From Magnetococcales bacterium (GTDB taxonomy: Bacteria > Pseudomonadota > Magnetococcia > Magnetococcales > JADFWT01), in NCBI GenBank assembly GCA_015233785.1, contig JADFWT010000011.1:1-43264 (forward strand): 43,264 nt of DNA. The letters are read 5' to 3'. Position 1 is the stretch's first letter. Each line of letters starts with the position of its first letter. Below are positions 26,307 through 35,156 of the stretch, piece after piece. Both the position numbers and the translations under genes were made by a program. The notes under the pieces are model-generated. The model worked only from the letters and a program-made list of their open reading frames with translations, was not told the DNA's origin and did not search any database.

Positions 26307-26523
26307 GAAATTGGTCCGTTATCGGGCTACTTTTTCCCTTCACCGCCTGTGGTCGATGCTTGTCGGCAACGTTTTTCCTTCGCTTTCGCCGAGCAAGTGG
26401 GTTTTACTTTTCCTATCGCAGCGGCATCAATAAGTGATGCGACTGCAAGCGCTGGTTCCCTGCGAACCAGGACTTCTTCAGACCCTAGTATACACCATAG
26501 ATTGATGTGAGGCATGTCACGCC

Positions 26524-27159
26524 ATGAGTTCTTCGGATATCAATAAAAAGCTCAGTGCCATTTCGGTAGTGGAAGGCAACCCGATTCGCGCACAGCTTCA
26601 GGAAGATGAGACCCTGCGTACGCCCGAAGAGAACTGGAAGATGATGGTCCATTCAGTTCGTCAATATAGTAAGGCGGGCAATTGGTCGGATACGCTGGAT
26701 GTCTTGGTGTTTCTCTCCAACCAGGAGGGCAACCCCGAATCAGCCAAGGCCCGCGCTATGACCATGTGGTTAGCGCTGAAGACCGAAACGCCCATTGCCG
26801 TACTCACCTCGGCGGCCTATAAGCTTGTGGTTAATCTGGGTGAGAAGCACCCTCTTTGCGCGCCGCTGGCCTCCGTCGCCAACCTGATGCTCCAGCATCG
26901 TACCCCAGAGGATCCCGACCGCCCACTGGCCATCTCCCATGTTCAGCAGATGTACATGCATGTCTGCCCCTCTGCCCTCAATGAGGATCGTGATGGGTTC
27001 GACCAGTGGGTGAAGGAGAATCAACTGGATGATCCCGATGTGATTATCCCACAGGTGATGGGACTGCTGGAGATCATGATCGGTGATGATTGGTGGGTGG
27101 ATCGTGACGCTGTTCAGGCGGAGCTGGATGCCTATCAGGCCGAGCAGCAACAGAATTAG
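26524..27159 (+). CDS. Unrecognised cytosolic helical protein
   Basis: 211 residues, no signal peptide or membrane helix. Sequence is mostly helical and acidic, with blocks TPEENWKMMVHSVRQY, ESAKARAMTMWLALKTETPIAVLTSAAYKLVVNLGEKHPL and DPDVIIPQVMGLLEIMIGDDWWVDRDAVQAELDAYQAE. I do not recognise a family. It starts at an ATG soon after a 216-base divergent intergenic region shared with the FGE fusion gene and ends 166 bases before the exported protease. Codon use looks like its neighbours, so it is probably a real gene. Confidence 0.7.
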   Translation: MSSSDINKKLSAISVVEGNPIRAQLQEDETLRTPEENWKMMVHSVRQYSKAGNWSDTLDVLVFLSNQEGNPESAKARAMTMWLALKTETPIAVLTSAAYKLVVNLGEKHPLCAPLASVANLMLQHRTPEDPDRPLAISHVQQMYMHVCPSALNEDRDGFDQWVKENQLDDPDVIIPQVMGLLEIMIGDDWWVDRDAVQAELDAYQAEQQQN

Positions 27160-27325
27160 ATAATGCGCAGTCAACGTCAGAGGAGGTGAAGTAACCGGAT
27201 GATACCGGGAGGGCGGTTGACAGTTTTGTGGGTGTTGTGAGATGATTGTGGGGATATTGTCGTACGCTCCAGATGAAGAATATCATTTTATTCAGGGAAA
27301 TGATCTGCTCGAGGATGGTCTGTTA

Positions 27326-28444
27326 ATGATCTCTGTCCATCAAGTCACCCCTAAAACGGTTATGGCGCTTGGGCTTGTCCTCTCTCTACTGATTGTCGCC
27401 GTGCCTCCGCATCTTGCCCAGGCTGCGGAGTCTCCCATTTATCAGGCGTTTCTTTTGGCTTCACTGAAAGCGCGCCAGGGTAATGCCAAGGCCCAGCAGA
27501 TACTCTCCAAGTTGATACAGTCCAATCAATTATCCGGTTCTGATAGAGCGCGGGCCTTTAAGAGCCTTGGCAGGGCTTATGAAAACGGTCAAACGCAATT
27601 GGGAATTGCCAGAGACCCCAAAGAGGCCGGATATTGGTATCTTCAATGTTCGAAGCTGAATCAGGATGCCTACTGTTTAAAACGGCTGCGTGTTCTGGCG
27701 TTGGAGACTGGGGCTATATCCAAGGAGAGTCGTGCCTACAAAGCGCTATTGGCGGCTGGCCAAGGTCGGAGCAGGCAGGTCACCCCCAGACAGACCATCC
27801 CGAATACGGACAAGGCGGTCACGGTAAGCGGAAAGAGTGGGACCGGTTTTTTTGTCTCTCCCTACCATATTGTCACCAATAATCATGTGGTCACCGGCAA
27901 GAACAATTTTCGTATCAAAGTTCCAGGTAAAAGCGTTCCTGTTACCCTGGTGGCTCATGACATCAGCTTGGATCTGGCGGTGTTAAAATCTCCCATCGCA
28001 TTCCCAGTCCATGCCCGCATACAAAGTGGTCGCGGTCCGAGGGCCGGAGAGGTCGTCTATACCAGTGGGTACGCTGGAAGTCAGTACAGTGTTAATATTG
28101 GTCGAGTGGTCAAGAATAATGTCAAGGTCGCCAGCAGCACCGGCGAAATTGTAAAATATATCAAGTTTGATGCACCTCTGCTCTCCGGTAGCAGCGGAAC
28201 GGCCCTGGTGGATAAAACGGGCCATGTGGTCGGTGTGAATACGATGGGAACGCTTCGCGCCAACAAGAAGCGATACGCCAATAAGCGGCCCAGCAGCTTG
28301 GCTGTCACCTACCTATCCCTGGTCTCATTTCTTCGCAATAAAGGTATTCCATTTTCAGCCGACGATGACCGTAATTTTCATCTCACGGAGGCCGAAATCA
28401 GGCAGAACGCCCGAAATTACACGGTCTTTGTCTTCGCCTACTGA
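27326..28444 (+). CDS. Exported trypsin-like serine protease with N-terminal helical-repeat region
   Basis: 372 residues from ATG 27326, preferred over 27242 because it gives a normal signal peptide (cleavage near LAQA-AESP, residue 33) and has GAGGATGG upstream. Residues about 37-145 form a Sel1/TPR-like helical segment (ARAFKSLGRAYENG, DPKEAGYWYLQCSKL). The protease domain (about 165-345) has H187 in TNNHVV, D216 in SLDLAVL and S290 in GSSGTALV, completing a trypsin triad. No PDZ domain follows, so it is not a typical DegP. Probably periplasmic. Confidence 0.88.
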   Translation: MISVHQVTPKTVMALGLVLSLLIVAVPPHLAQAAESPIYQAFLLASLKARQGNAKAQQILSKLIQSNQLSGSDRARAFKSLGRAYENGQTQLGIARDPKEAGYWYLQCSKLNQDAYCLKRLRVLALETGAISKESRAYKALLAAGQGRSRQVTPRQTIPNTDKAVTVSGKSGTGFFVSPYHIVTNNHVVTGKNNFRIKVPGKSVPVTLVAHDISLDLAVLKSPIAFPVHARIQSGRGPRAGEVVYTSGYAGSQYSVNIGRVVKNNVKVASSTGEIVKYIKFDAPLLSGSSGTALVDKTGHVVGVNTMGTLRANKKRYANKRPSSLAVTYLSLVSFLRNKGIPFSADDDRNFHLTEAEIRQNARNYTVFVFAY

Positions 28445-28629
28445 GTCATCTTCTAAGCGGCCCCGTCATTTTGAGCCCCTCACTATTGCATAGATGTCTG
28501 GCGGGCCCTGCCATAGGCAGCCCATGCGAGGTTTCTCCATGAACTATCATTGGCGTCCCCTCCCAGAAACAGTTAACCTATCTCCCGGATTGTGGATTGT
28601 AGCTAATTTGCGGACAAGGCACCTCAGAT

Positions 28630-29166
28630 ATGGAACCGACTCCCGGCGTGGTCTACTGGCTCACAGGGCTCTCCGGTGCCGGCAAGAGTACCCTGGCCGA
28701 ATGTCTCACCGAGCGTCTCCGTTCGGAGAAGCCCAACGTCATCGCCCTGGATGGTGATGTATTACGGGGGATCTTCAAGGATGGTCTCGGCTACGATATG
28801 GCCTCTCGGGAGCAGTTGGCGTTACGCTACGCCCGGTTGACTGGAGAGCTGGCCCGGCAGGGGAGTGATGTGGTGGTCTCGACCATCTCGCTCTTCCCAA
28901 CGGTGTGGCAGTGGTGTCGTACGCACATTGCCCACTATCGGCTTATCTATGTGCGGGTACCCATGTCGGTGCTGGCGGCACGGGATCGAAAGCAGATCTA
29001 TAGTCGTGCCCAACGGGGTGAACTCTCCGATGTGATGGGGGTGGATCTGCCCATGGTGGAGCCGGAAAACCCCGACCTGATTCTCGACAACTCCGGCCAT
29101 CGTACGCCTGACGCTCTGGTTGACCAACTGATTCAGGCGTTTATCTTAAAGGACAAGCAATCATGA
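28630..29166 (+). CDS. CysC-like kinase, probable cytidine diphosphoramidate kinase (Cj1415-like)
   Basis: 178 residues. P-loop GLSGAGKST at 13-21, LDGDVLR (D41, D43, R46) and GYDMASREQLALRYARL are shared with adenylylsulfate kinases and Cj1415. The C-terminal half (ATISLF-like VSTISLFPTVWQW, IYSRAQRGE, VMGVDLPMVEPENPDLILDN) fits the CDP-phosphoramidate kinase type. This enzyme phosphorylates the 3'-OH of CDP-phosphoramidate, the last donor step. No ATP sulfurylase or PAPS reductase gene is in the window, and the other three pathway enzymes are at 4811-8510. First gene of a four-gene overlapping set. An APS kinase role is the main alternative. Confidence 0.85.
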   Translation: MEPTPGVVYWLTGLSGAGKSTLAECLTERLRSEKPNVIALDGDVLRGIFKDGLGYDMASREQLALRYARLTGELARQGSDVVVSTISLFPTVWQWCRTHIAHYRLIYVRVPMSVLAARDRKQIYSRAQRGELSDVMGVDLPMVEPENPDLILDNSGHRTPDALVDQLIQAFILKDKQS

Positions 29167-29912
29167 AGACTGAGTGGGACTATACGTCGCTGGCTAAAGC
29201 TTACCTGAAACGACCCGACTACGCCCCGGCCGCCATCGATAAGATGCTTGAACGTTGTGGTTTGGGTGCTGGGGCTTCGGTATGTGATGTCGGTGCTGGC
29301 GTAGCACATCTCACCTTGCGTTTGCGTGAACGGGGATTACAGGTCACCGCCGTAGAGCCTAACGACGCCATGCGGGCGCTGGGTGTGGAACGTACCCGTC
29401 AGTGGCCGGAAGTGAAGTGGTTTGAGGGTGTGGGCGAGGCTACTGGGCAGCCGGATAGCGCCTTTGATCTGGTGACCTTCGGCTCTTCGTTTAACGTTAC
29501 TGACCGTCCCAAGGCGATGTTGGAGACCTGTCGTATCCTTAAACCGCACGGTTGGTTTGCCGTTATGTGGAACCATCGGGATCTCAGCGATCCCATACAG
29601 GCAGAGATTGAGGGGATCATTCAGGCCGCGATTCCCGAATACAAGTATGGAGCCCGCCGGGAAGATCAGTCGGAAATCATAAGTAAAAGTAATCTATTCA
29701 ATCCTGTTGTCGCGCTTGAAGGGCGGGTGGTGCATCAGGAGACGGTGGAGAATGTCGTCGAGGCCTGGCGGTCTCATGGCACTTTGGAGCGGCAGGCTGG
29801 GGATCGCTTTGACGGTATTGTGAAGGCCATTGAGAAGATGTTGATTGGACGAGGGAAATCTATGATTCCCATTCCCTATGACACCAAACTTTGGATGGCC
29901 CAGCGCCGATAG
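29163..29912 (+). CDS. SAM-dependent methyltransferase, candidate phosphoramidate O-methyltransferase
   Basis: 249 residues, Rossmann class I methyltransferase. Motif I VCDVGAGVAHL (40-50), acidic E65 in AVEPN, and FDLVTFGSSFNV plus CRILKPHGWFAVMWNH (motif post-III). Its ATG overlaps the kinase stop by 4 bases, so translation is coupled. In Campylobacter two methyltransferases of similar size, Cj1419 and Cj1420, accompany the phosphoramidate genes. The methyl acceptor here is inferred from that synteny, not shown by residues. Confidence 0.82.
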   Translation: MKTEWDYTSLAKAYLKRPDYAPAAIDKMLERCGLGAGASVCDVGAGVAHLTLRLRERGLQVTAVEPNDAMRALGVERTRQWPEVKWFEGVGEATGQPDSAFDLVTFGSSFNVTDRPKAMLETCRILKPHGWFAVMWNHRDLSDPIQAEIEGIIQAAIPEYKYGARREDQSEIISKSNLFNPVVALEGRVVHQETVENVVEAWRSHGTLERQAGDRFDGIVKAIEKMLIGRGKSMIPIPYDTKLWMAQRR

Positions 29913-29997
29913 GTTACACCCGGCAGGGCGCGCACTGATTACCTCCCCAGAAGGTGTTGATAGCCCTTCTGGATTTCCCGACGATAAGGGCCTGATT

Positions 29998-30909
29998 ATG
30001 AGCAGCACTCGCTCCAGTCAACAGGATGAAACCCTCGACTATTTTCGTGCAGGGGCTGAAGCTTGGCGAAAAAGTGCCATCGGCGAGGCGCAAGGAGAGG
30101 TCAACGTGATCGCCCAGCGCATCGAAGCGGTATTGCGCGTAGCCCGCCGGATGAATCCTGCTCCCGGCCTCTCTCTGGACGTTGGATGCGGTACCGGGCA
30201 GCTCTCATTGGCATTGGCGGCGATGGGGGGTGAGGCTGTAGGGCTTGACTTTGCGCCAGAGATGATTGAGCAGTGCACAATTGGCCTGAAGAAGGATCCA
30301 CAGCCGGGGGTGTCGTTTATTCAGGGCTCCATTTTTGATTATGGGCCGCCGGCTGGGCGGTCACTGGATCTTATCTCGGCACTGGGTTTTATCGAGTATG
30401 TGTCTCCCGATGAGCTGGAGCAGCTGTTGGTCCGTTTTCGGAAGTGGTTGCGTCCGGGGGGATTCTGCGTACTTGGCTCGCGTAACCGGCTGTTCAATCT
30501 TTTCTCTCTCAACCGTTTTACGCAACTGGAGCGGGGTCTTGGCACCATTGAAGCGTTACTGAATGAGTCGCTTCTGTTGGCCATGGCCAAGGATCCGACT
30601 TCGGCGTTGAAGGCGGCCATGGATGCCGCAACACCACTGCCCCAGCCGGAGGTCCATCCCGAAGCCGGCGTGACGGTGACCCAGCGTTATCAATATACGC
30701 CCGGTGAGCTGGCGGCCCTGACTGGGCGGTTCGGTTTCAGGGCGGTGAGTGCGGCACCTGTTCACTATCACCCCATGCCTCCGGCGGTAAAGGGGGATCG
30801 TGGGGCGTTCCATCTGGATTATTCGGAGGCATTGTTTGCGGCGGCCCCTGAGGATGTGCGGTTGGTTCCCCAGGCTTCCACCTTCGTGATGGCCCTGGAG
30901 GCGGTGTGA
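29998..30909 (+). CDS. SAM-dependent methyltransferase (second)
   Basis: 303 residues from ATG 29998 (AAGGG upstream). An earlier in-frame ATG at 29878 would overlap the previous gene by 35 bases. Motif I is D61VGCGTG67, acidic D84 in GLDFAPEMIEQC, and WLRPGGFCVLGSRNRLFNLFSLNRF lies after the core. The C-terminal half (about 180-303) is an extra domain not needed for catalysis and could bind a large acceptor. It is only 85 bases from the first methyltransferase and overlaps the deacetylase start (TGATG). Two methyltransferases suggest two methylation steps or O- plus N-methylation. Confidence 0.85.
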   Translation: MSSTRSSQQDETLDYFRAGAEAWRKSAIGEAQGEVNVIAQRIEAVLRVARRMNPAPGLSLDVGCGTGQLSLALAAMGGEAVGLDFAPEMIEQCTIGLKKDPQPGVSFIQGSIFDYGPPAGRSLDLISALGFIEYVSPDELEQLLVRFRKWLRPGGFCVLGSRNRLFNLFSLNRFTQLERGLGTIEALLNESLLLAMAKDPTSALKAAMDAATPLPQPEVHPEAGVTVTQRYQYTPGELAALTGRFGFRAVSAAPVHYHPMPPAVKGDRGAFHLDYSEALFAAAPEDVRLVPQASTFVMALEAV

Positions 30910-31868
30910 TGTCTGGCGCTGCATCGGGTCAGATCGATATCGTCATGTATCACTACGTGCGTGATCTGAAGCGTTCTCGCTACCCGGAGATCAAGGGGCG
31001 TGATCTGGAGAGCTTTCATGGCCAGCTTGATTACATTCAGCAGAATTACCATGTGCTGAATCACTCCGAGCTGTTGGGCTGGCTGGATGGCAGTTGGCAA
31101 GATCCTCCCCGGAAGGCGGCGCTTCTTACCTTTGACGACGGCTATATGGATCACTACCTGAACGTATTCCCGGCGCTCCATGTCCGGGGGTTAACCGGGT
31201 TTTTCTTCCCGCCGGGCGGCTCCGTCGTTGAGGGGAAAGTGCTGGATGTCAACAAGGTCCATTTCATGTTGGCTTCGGAGCCGGAACCTGGGCCCATTAT
31301 TGAGGCCATGCGGGCCTGGGTGGGAACCCATCAGGAGGCGTTTGGCCTTAAGCCGTGGGAGACCTACCAGCAGGCATTTGCCAAGGCGAGTCGCTTCGAC
31401 ACGGCAGAGGTGATTCTTATCAAGCGCTTGCTCCAGGTTGGGCTTCCCGAGGCGGCGCGCAGGCTATTGACCGCTGAGTTGTTCACCCGCTTTGTGACGG
31501 CGGATGAGGCTGCATTCTCTGCTGAACTCTACATGGGGCTTGATCAGATGCGCTTGATGCATCGTTGCGGCATGGTGTTCGGCTGTCACGGGTATGCCCA
31601 TGATTGGATGAATCAATTGGCATTGAAGTCCTTAAAGCAGGATCTGGATCTTGGGCTTGATTTTTTGGCGCAGATCGGAATTTCCCAACAGTCGTGGATC
31701 ATGTGCTATCCTTACGGTGCCTGGAGTGAAACGCTGCTTGGGCTACTGCGTGCTCGAGGTTGTGTGGCGGGTTTCACCACCGAAGTGGCCAGTGCCGACC
31801 CATCCTGCCACGATGCGCTTCTGTTGCCGCGTCTGGACACCAACGATTTGCCGCTCTCGGTATCGTAA
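30909..31868 (+). CDS. NodB-type polysaccharide deacetylase-family protein
   Basis: 319 residues, ATG 30909 inside TGATG, the stop of the methyltransferase. The N-terminus has IVMYHYVRD, then TFDDGYMDHYLN with catalytic-base/metal aspartates D76-D77, and the zinc histidines in GCHGYAHDWM. The sequence WIMCYPYGAWSE and the last motif near LPRLDTND follow the carbohydrate-esterase-4 order. A long insert lies between the first two motifs (about 110-205). It has no signal peptide, so it may act on a cytosolic lipid-linked or nucleotide sugar. The coupling with the methyltransferases suggests a shared glycan target. Confidence 0.85.
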   Translation: MSGAASGQIDIVMYHYVRDLKRSRYPEIKGRDLESFHGQLDYIQQNYHVLNHSELLGWLDGSWQDPPRKAALLTFDDGYMDHYLNVFPALHVRGLTGFFFPPGGSVVEGKVLDVNKVHFMLASEPEPGPIIEAMRAWVGTHQEAFGLKPWETYQQAFAKASRFDTAEVILIKRLLQVGLPEAARRLLTAELFTRFVTADEAAFSAELYMGLDQMRLMHRCGMVFGCHGYAHDWMNQLALKSLKQDLDLGLDFLAQIGISQQSWIMCYPYGAWSETLLGLLRARGCVAGFTTEVASADPSCHDALLLPRLDTNDLPLSVS

Positions 31869-31883
31869 CTGACCGCCGGATGC

Positions 31884-33905
31884 GTGGTGTCTGGGATGTT
31901 TCCCGACTTCATGCCTTTTAAAGAACAGGCCCTCTTGATGACCGATCCTTCAGCCCTGGCTCCAATGCTTGGGCGTGAGATGACTGCCATGAATACCGAC
32001 CGGATCACCAAATTAGAACAACAGCTTGATGAAGAGCGTAAGGCGCGTGTCGCAGTGGAGAAGCGGCTGGCATCTCTCGCCGGCGGGAGCTGTGATGAGA
32101 TCCGTCATGATCGGGATCATCTGGAAATATCACGGCATGAGGCGTTGGAGAGGGCGGATAAGCAGATGCGTCGCGTGGTGGAAGAGCGCCTTCGGGCGGA
32201 GGCGAGAGGTCAGATGCTTGCCCAGGTGGTAGAGCAGGCCGCCTCTTCCATCATGATCACCGACCGGCGGGGTCATATAGAGTATGTCAACGCCAACTTT
32301 CTGCGTGTCTCTGGTTACCGGTTGGAGGAGGTGGTGGGGAAGAACCCATCCTTCTTACGTTCCGGCACCACTTCGAAGGAGGTATATCAGGAGCTGTGGG
32401 GCACCATTATGAATGGTGGTGAGTGGCGAGGTGAGCTGCAAAATCGCCGTAAAAATGGTGAATACTATTGGACGGCGCTGACGGTAACGCCGATCCGGGA
32501 TACAGGTGGCAGCGTCACTCACTTTGCCGGTATCGGCGAGGATATCACCGACCGCAAGCGGGCCGAAGCGCAGATCGAACGTCTCTCTCACTACGATGTC
32601 TTGACGGCGATGCCCAATCGTTCGTTTTTTCAGGTTCATATGTTTCATCTGTTTGCAGCGGCCAAACGTTCCAAGTCGCCGCTGATGTTGCTGTTGCTGG
32701 ATATCGATCAATTCAAGGATATCAATGACACCATGGGGAGTGGTGTAGGGGATCAACTCTTGGTCTCCATCACCCAGCGCTTGGGGCTCTGTACGCGTGA
32801 GTGCGACTTGGTGGCGCGCATGGGTGGAGATGAGTTTGCGGCGCTATTGGTGGGGCAGGAAGATGCCGACGATGCTGTAGTGGTGGCGGAACGCATTATT
32901 CACGCTATGGCCAGACCCTTTCATTTGGAGGATCACGGCCCTGTAACGCTCTCGGTCAGTATCGGTATTGCTGTTTTTCCTGAAGATGCCGTTGATCCTG
33001 ACCAGTTTATGAAGAACGCCGGATTGGCGTTGCACCGATCAAAGCGGGAAGGGGGCGCCCAGTACCAGTTCTATACCCATGAGATGGAAGAGGAGGTGCT
33101 GCTTCGTAAGGTGATGGAGACCGACCTGCGTCAGGCCCTGGATGCTGGGGATCAGCTTTTTGTCTACTTTCAGCCTCAGGTGGAGGCGGGAAGCGGACGT
33201 TTGGTGGGGGCCGAGGCGCTGGTGCGCTGGATTCATCCGGAAAGAGGCTTTATATCACCGGCTGATTTTATCCCTCTGGCAGAGCGCAACAATCTGATTC
33301 TGCCTGTTGGCGAATGGGTTTTGCGCACTGTGTGCGAGCATATGCGTAACTGGCGAGAGGCTGGATTGCAGGTCACACCGGTGGCGGTGAATCTATCGGC
33401 CGGGCAGTTTCGTCATGATGATCTATTGGGCATGATTCGCGATATCATTGAGGAGACCGGGATTGATCCCACCCTGCTTAATCTGGAGATCACCGAGTCG
33501 TTGGTGATGAAGGATAAGCAATCCCATCTCAATATTTTGCACCGGCTGCGTGGAATGGGTGTCAAACTCTCTCTTGATGATTTTGGAACCGGCTACTCCT
33601 CTCTGGGCTACCTGACCCGTTTTCCTATCGACAAGTTGAAGATTGATCGTGCGTTTGTGCAGAATATCTGCGACGACCATGCTCGTGCGACCATTGTTCG
33701 GGCCGTGGTGCGCATGGGACAGGCGCTGGGTATGACCATCAACGTTGAGGGTGTAGAGACACGCCAGCAGTTGGAGGTTCTCCAGGCTCACGGTGTGGAT
33801 GAGATTCAGGGCTTCTACTTCAGCAAGCCGGTTCCAGCCGATCAGTTTGAGAAGATGTTGAAGAGTGGTGTGCTCTCTGGAAGTGCGTATTGCGACGCCT
33901 GTTGA
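31884..33905 (+). CDS. PAS-GGDEF-EAL cyclic-di-GMP enzyme
   Basis: 673 residues. An N-terminal coiled coil (about 38-110) is followed by a PAS domain (about 112-235: ITDRRGHIEYVNANFLRVSGY), GGDEF (about 240-405) with intact MGGDEF and an upstream RECD inhibitory I-site, and EAL (about 412-660) with GAEALVRW, NLEITES, DDFGTGYSSL and FSKP. Both diguanylate cyclase and phosphodiesterase centres look active. No membrane helix, so a soluble sensor. The GTG at 31884 lies 15 bases past the deacetylase stop. An ATG at 31896 is an alternative. Possibly c-di-GMP controls the adjacent RTX/T1SS locus, but this is inference. Confidence 0.95.
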   Translation: MVSGMFPDFMPFKEQALLMTDPSALAPMLGREMTAMNTDRITKLEQQLDEERKARVAVEKRLASLAGGSCDEIRHDRDHLEISRHEALERADKQMRRVVEERLRAEARGQMLAQVVEQAASSIMITDRRGHIEYVNANFLRVSGYRLEEVVGKNPSFLRSGTTSKEVYQELWGTIMNGGEWRGELQNRRKNGEYYWTALTVTPIRDTGGSVTHFAGIGEDITDRKRAEAQIERLSHYDVLTAMPNRSFFQVHMFHLFAAAKRSKSPLMLLLLDIDQFKDINDTMGSGVGDQLLVSITQRLGLCTRECDLVARMGGDEFAALLVGQEDADDAVVVAERIIHAMARPFHLEDHGPVTLSVSIGIAVFPEDAVDPDQFMKNAGLALHRSKREGGAQYQFYTHEMEEEVLLRKVMETDLRQALDAGDQLFVYFQPQVEAGSGRLVGAEALVRWIHPERGFISPADFIPLAERNNLILPVGEWVLRTVCEHMRNWREAGLQVTPVAVNLSAGQFRHDDLLGMIRDIIEETGIDPTLLNLEITESLVMKDKQSHLNILHRLRGMGVKLSLDDFGTGYSSLGYLTRFPIDKLKIDRAFVQNICDDHARATIVRAVVRMGQALGMTINVEGVETRQQLEVLQAHGVDEIQGFYFSKPVPADQFEKMLKSGVLSGSAYCDAC

Positions 33906-33935
33906 CGGGCTGGCGTTGTTCTGACAGACGCTCAC

Positions 33936-35006
33936 TCAACGATGACGACCACCTCCCCCACCACGCCGTGGCGGTGGTCGCCGATGGCGGGATGATTGCC
34001 GAAAATTGCTGTGACGTGGTGGCGGTCGTTGGGGTATGTAGTGGCGGGGCGGTGGCGGTGGTGGATCATTCCAGAGCGGTGGTGGGGGTGGGGGTGGTTC
34101 CTCATAGGTGGTGGAAGCCAGCTTGTTGTATAGCTGCTGATACTGATTCCGAAGAATACTGATCTCTCTGGAGAGGGCAGCGGTTGCTTTCCTGATGGTC
34201 TCCTTATCCTTGTTGTCACGTCTGGTATTGGGAGATACAGGGCGGGTGTAGACGCTATTGGATGTCGATTGGCGGATGACAATATGTTGATTCTGTTCGC
34301 TTTGTGCCTCTTGTAAACGCTTCTCCAAAGCGGCAATCCGGTTTAGTAGTGCCTCTTCCCGCTTTTGAGATGCCTTGAGTTTCCGTATCTGCTTCTGGTT
34401 GCCGCTCAGATCCTTGATGCGCACTTGCAGTACCGATGGATCAATCTGAATGCGCATGGTGATGCGTAGGCCAAAGGCATCGTCGGTTGCGTAGCGCTTT
34501 TCCGATAGAATTTCCGTACGAAATACCGCTGCCGACAGGGCGATAATCTCATCACGGGTCAGGCGACCCTCTTGCACCTCGGTAAGGGATTCCAGATAGG
34601 TTCCGGCTTGTTCCAACACCTCGCGCTTAGCACGCAGAATGGCTGCCGTTCGGGCCTCGTCCGGTGATTGATCACCGCCGAATGGCTGGGTGACGGTGTG
34701 GGTAAAACTCTGGATCCCGCCGTTGATCCGACCACGACTCTGTTGGGTGATGGGTTGTGGAGCAGCCTTCGTATCTGGCTTCCATGTCCACTGGGCGTCA
34801 CGTGTGCGGTTACGGCTTCGGCTGCGTGGAGGCGGAACCGGTGGTGTGGTGTCATCCTCCTCAAGGGCCGCCTGGGGAGGTGTCATCTGTTGCGGATTGG
34901 CATAGGGAGATGATGCGGATGTGCCGGTAACCGCTGGCACGCAGCCTTGAAGGGCCAGAGCCATAACGGCAGCAAACATCATAAACATTAAGCGGAATCT
35001 ACGCAT
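33936..35006 (-). CDS. Lipoprotein with FlgT-N-like region, coiled coil and Pro/Arg/Gly-rich tail
   Basis: 356 residues. Signal sequence with lipobox ALQGC (C22). A Pro/Ser/Arg-rich spacer is followed by a domain around 110-195 (ARTAAILRAKREVLEQAGTYLES, IALSAAVFRTEILSEKRY) resembling the FlgT-N/LPP20-type fold of cell-surface lipoproteins. Then comes a coiled coil (about 205-240, ASQKREEALLNRIAALEKRLQ) and a C-terminal tail of PPPPPPP, DPPPPPP and RRGGGGG. It ends 30 bases from the convergent GGDEF-EAL gene and has AAGG upstream of the ATG. The neighbouring T1SS suggests a surface role, without direct evidence. Confidence 0.8.
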   Translation of the reverse strand: MRRFRLMFMMFAAVMALALQGCVPAVTGTSASSPYANPQQMTPPQAALEEDDTTPPVPPPRSRSRNRTRDAQWTWKPDTKAAPQPITQQSRGRINGGIQSFTHTVTQPFGGDQSPDEARTAAILRAKREVLEQAGTYLESLTEVQEGRLTRDEIIALSAAVFRTEILSEKRYATDDAFGLRITMRIQIDPSVLQVRIKDLSGNQKQIRKLKASQKREEALLNRIAALEKRLQEAQSEQNQHIVIRQSTSNSVYTRPVSPNTRRDNKDKETIRKATAALSREISILRNQYQQLYNKLASTTYEEPPPPPPPLWNDPPPPPPRHYIPQRPPPRHSNFRQSSRHRRPPPRRGGGGGRHR

Positions 35007-35156
35007 GCGGGGGCCTTAAGAAGTGCATCGTGGCACCGTCAGACAGAACATGACGGGTGCATCTGTTGGAAGTGATCCCAAGAGCAAGCGGCCCAACCTG
35101 TTTCAAGGGATGGTTAGTATATCATAAATAGGCATGATTGGAATAAAGAATGCCCC

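Noticed and set aside
28494-28757. 87-codon ORF upstream of and overlapping the CysC-like kinase
   Set aside because: Out of frame with a clear kinase gene, His/Arg-rich shadow composition, no family.
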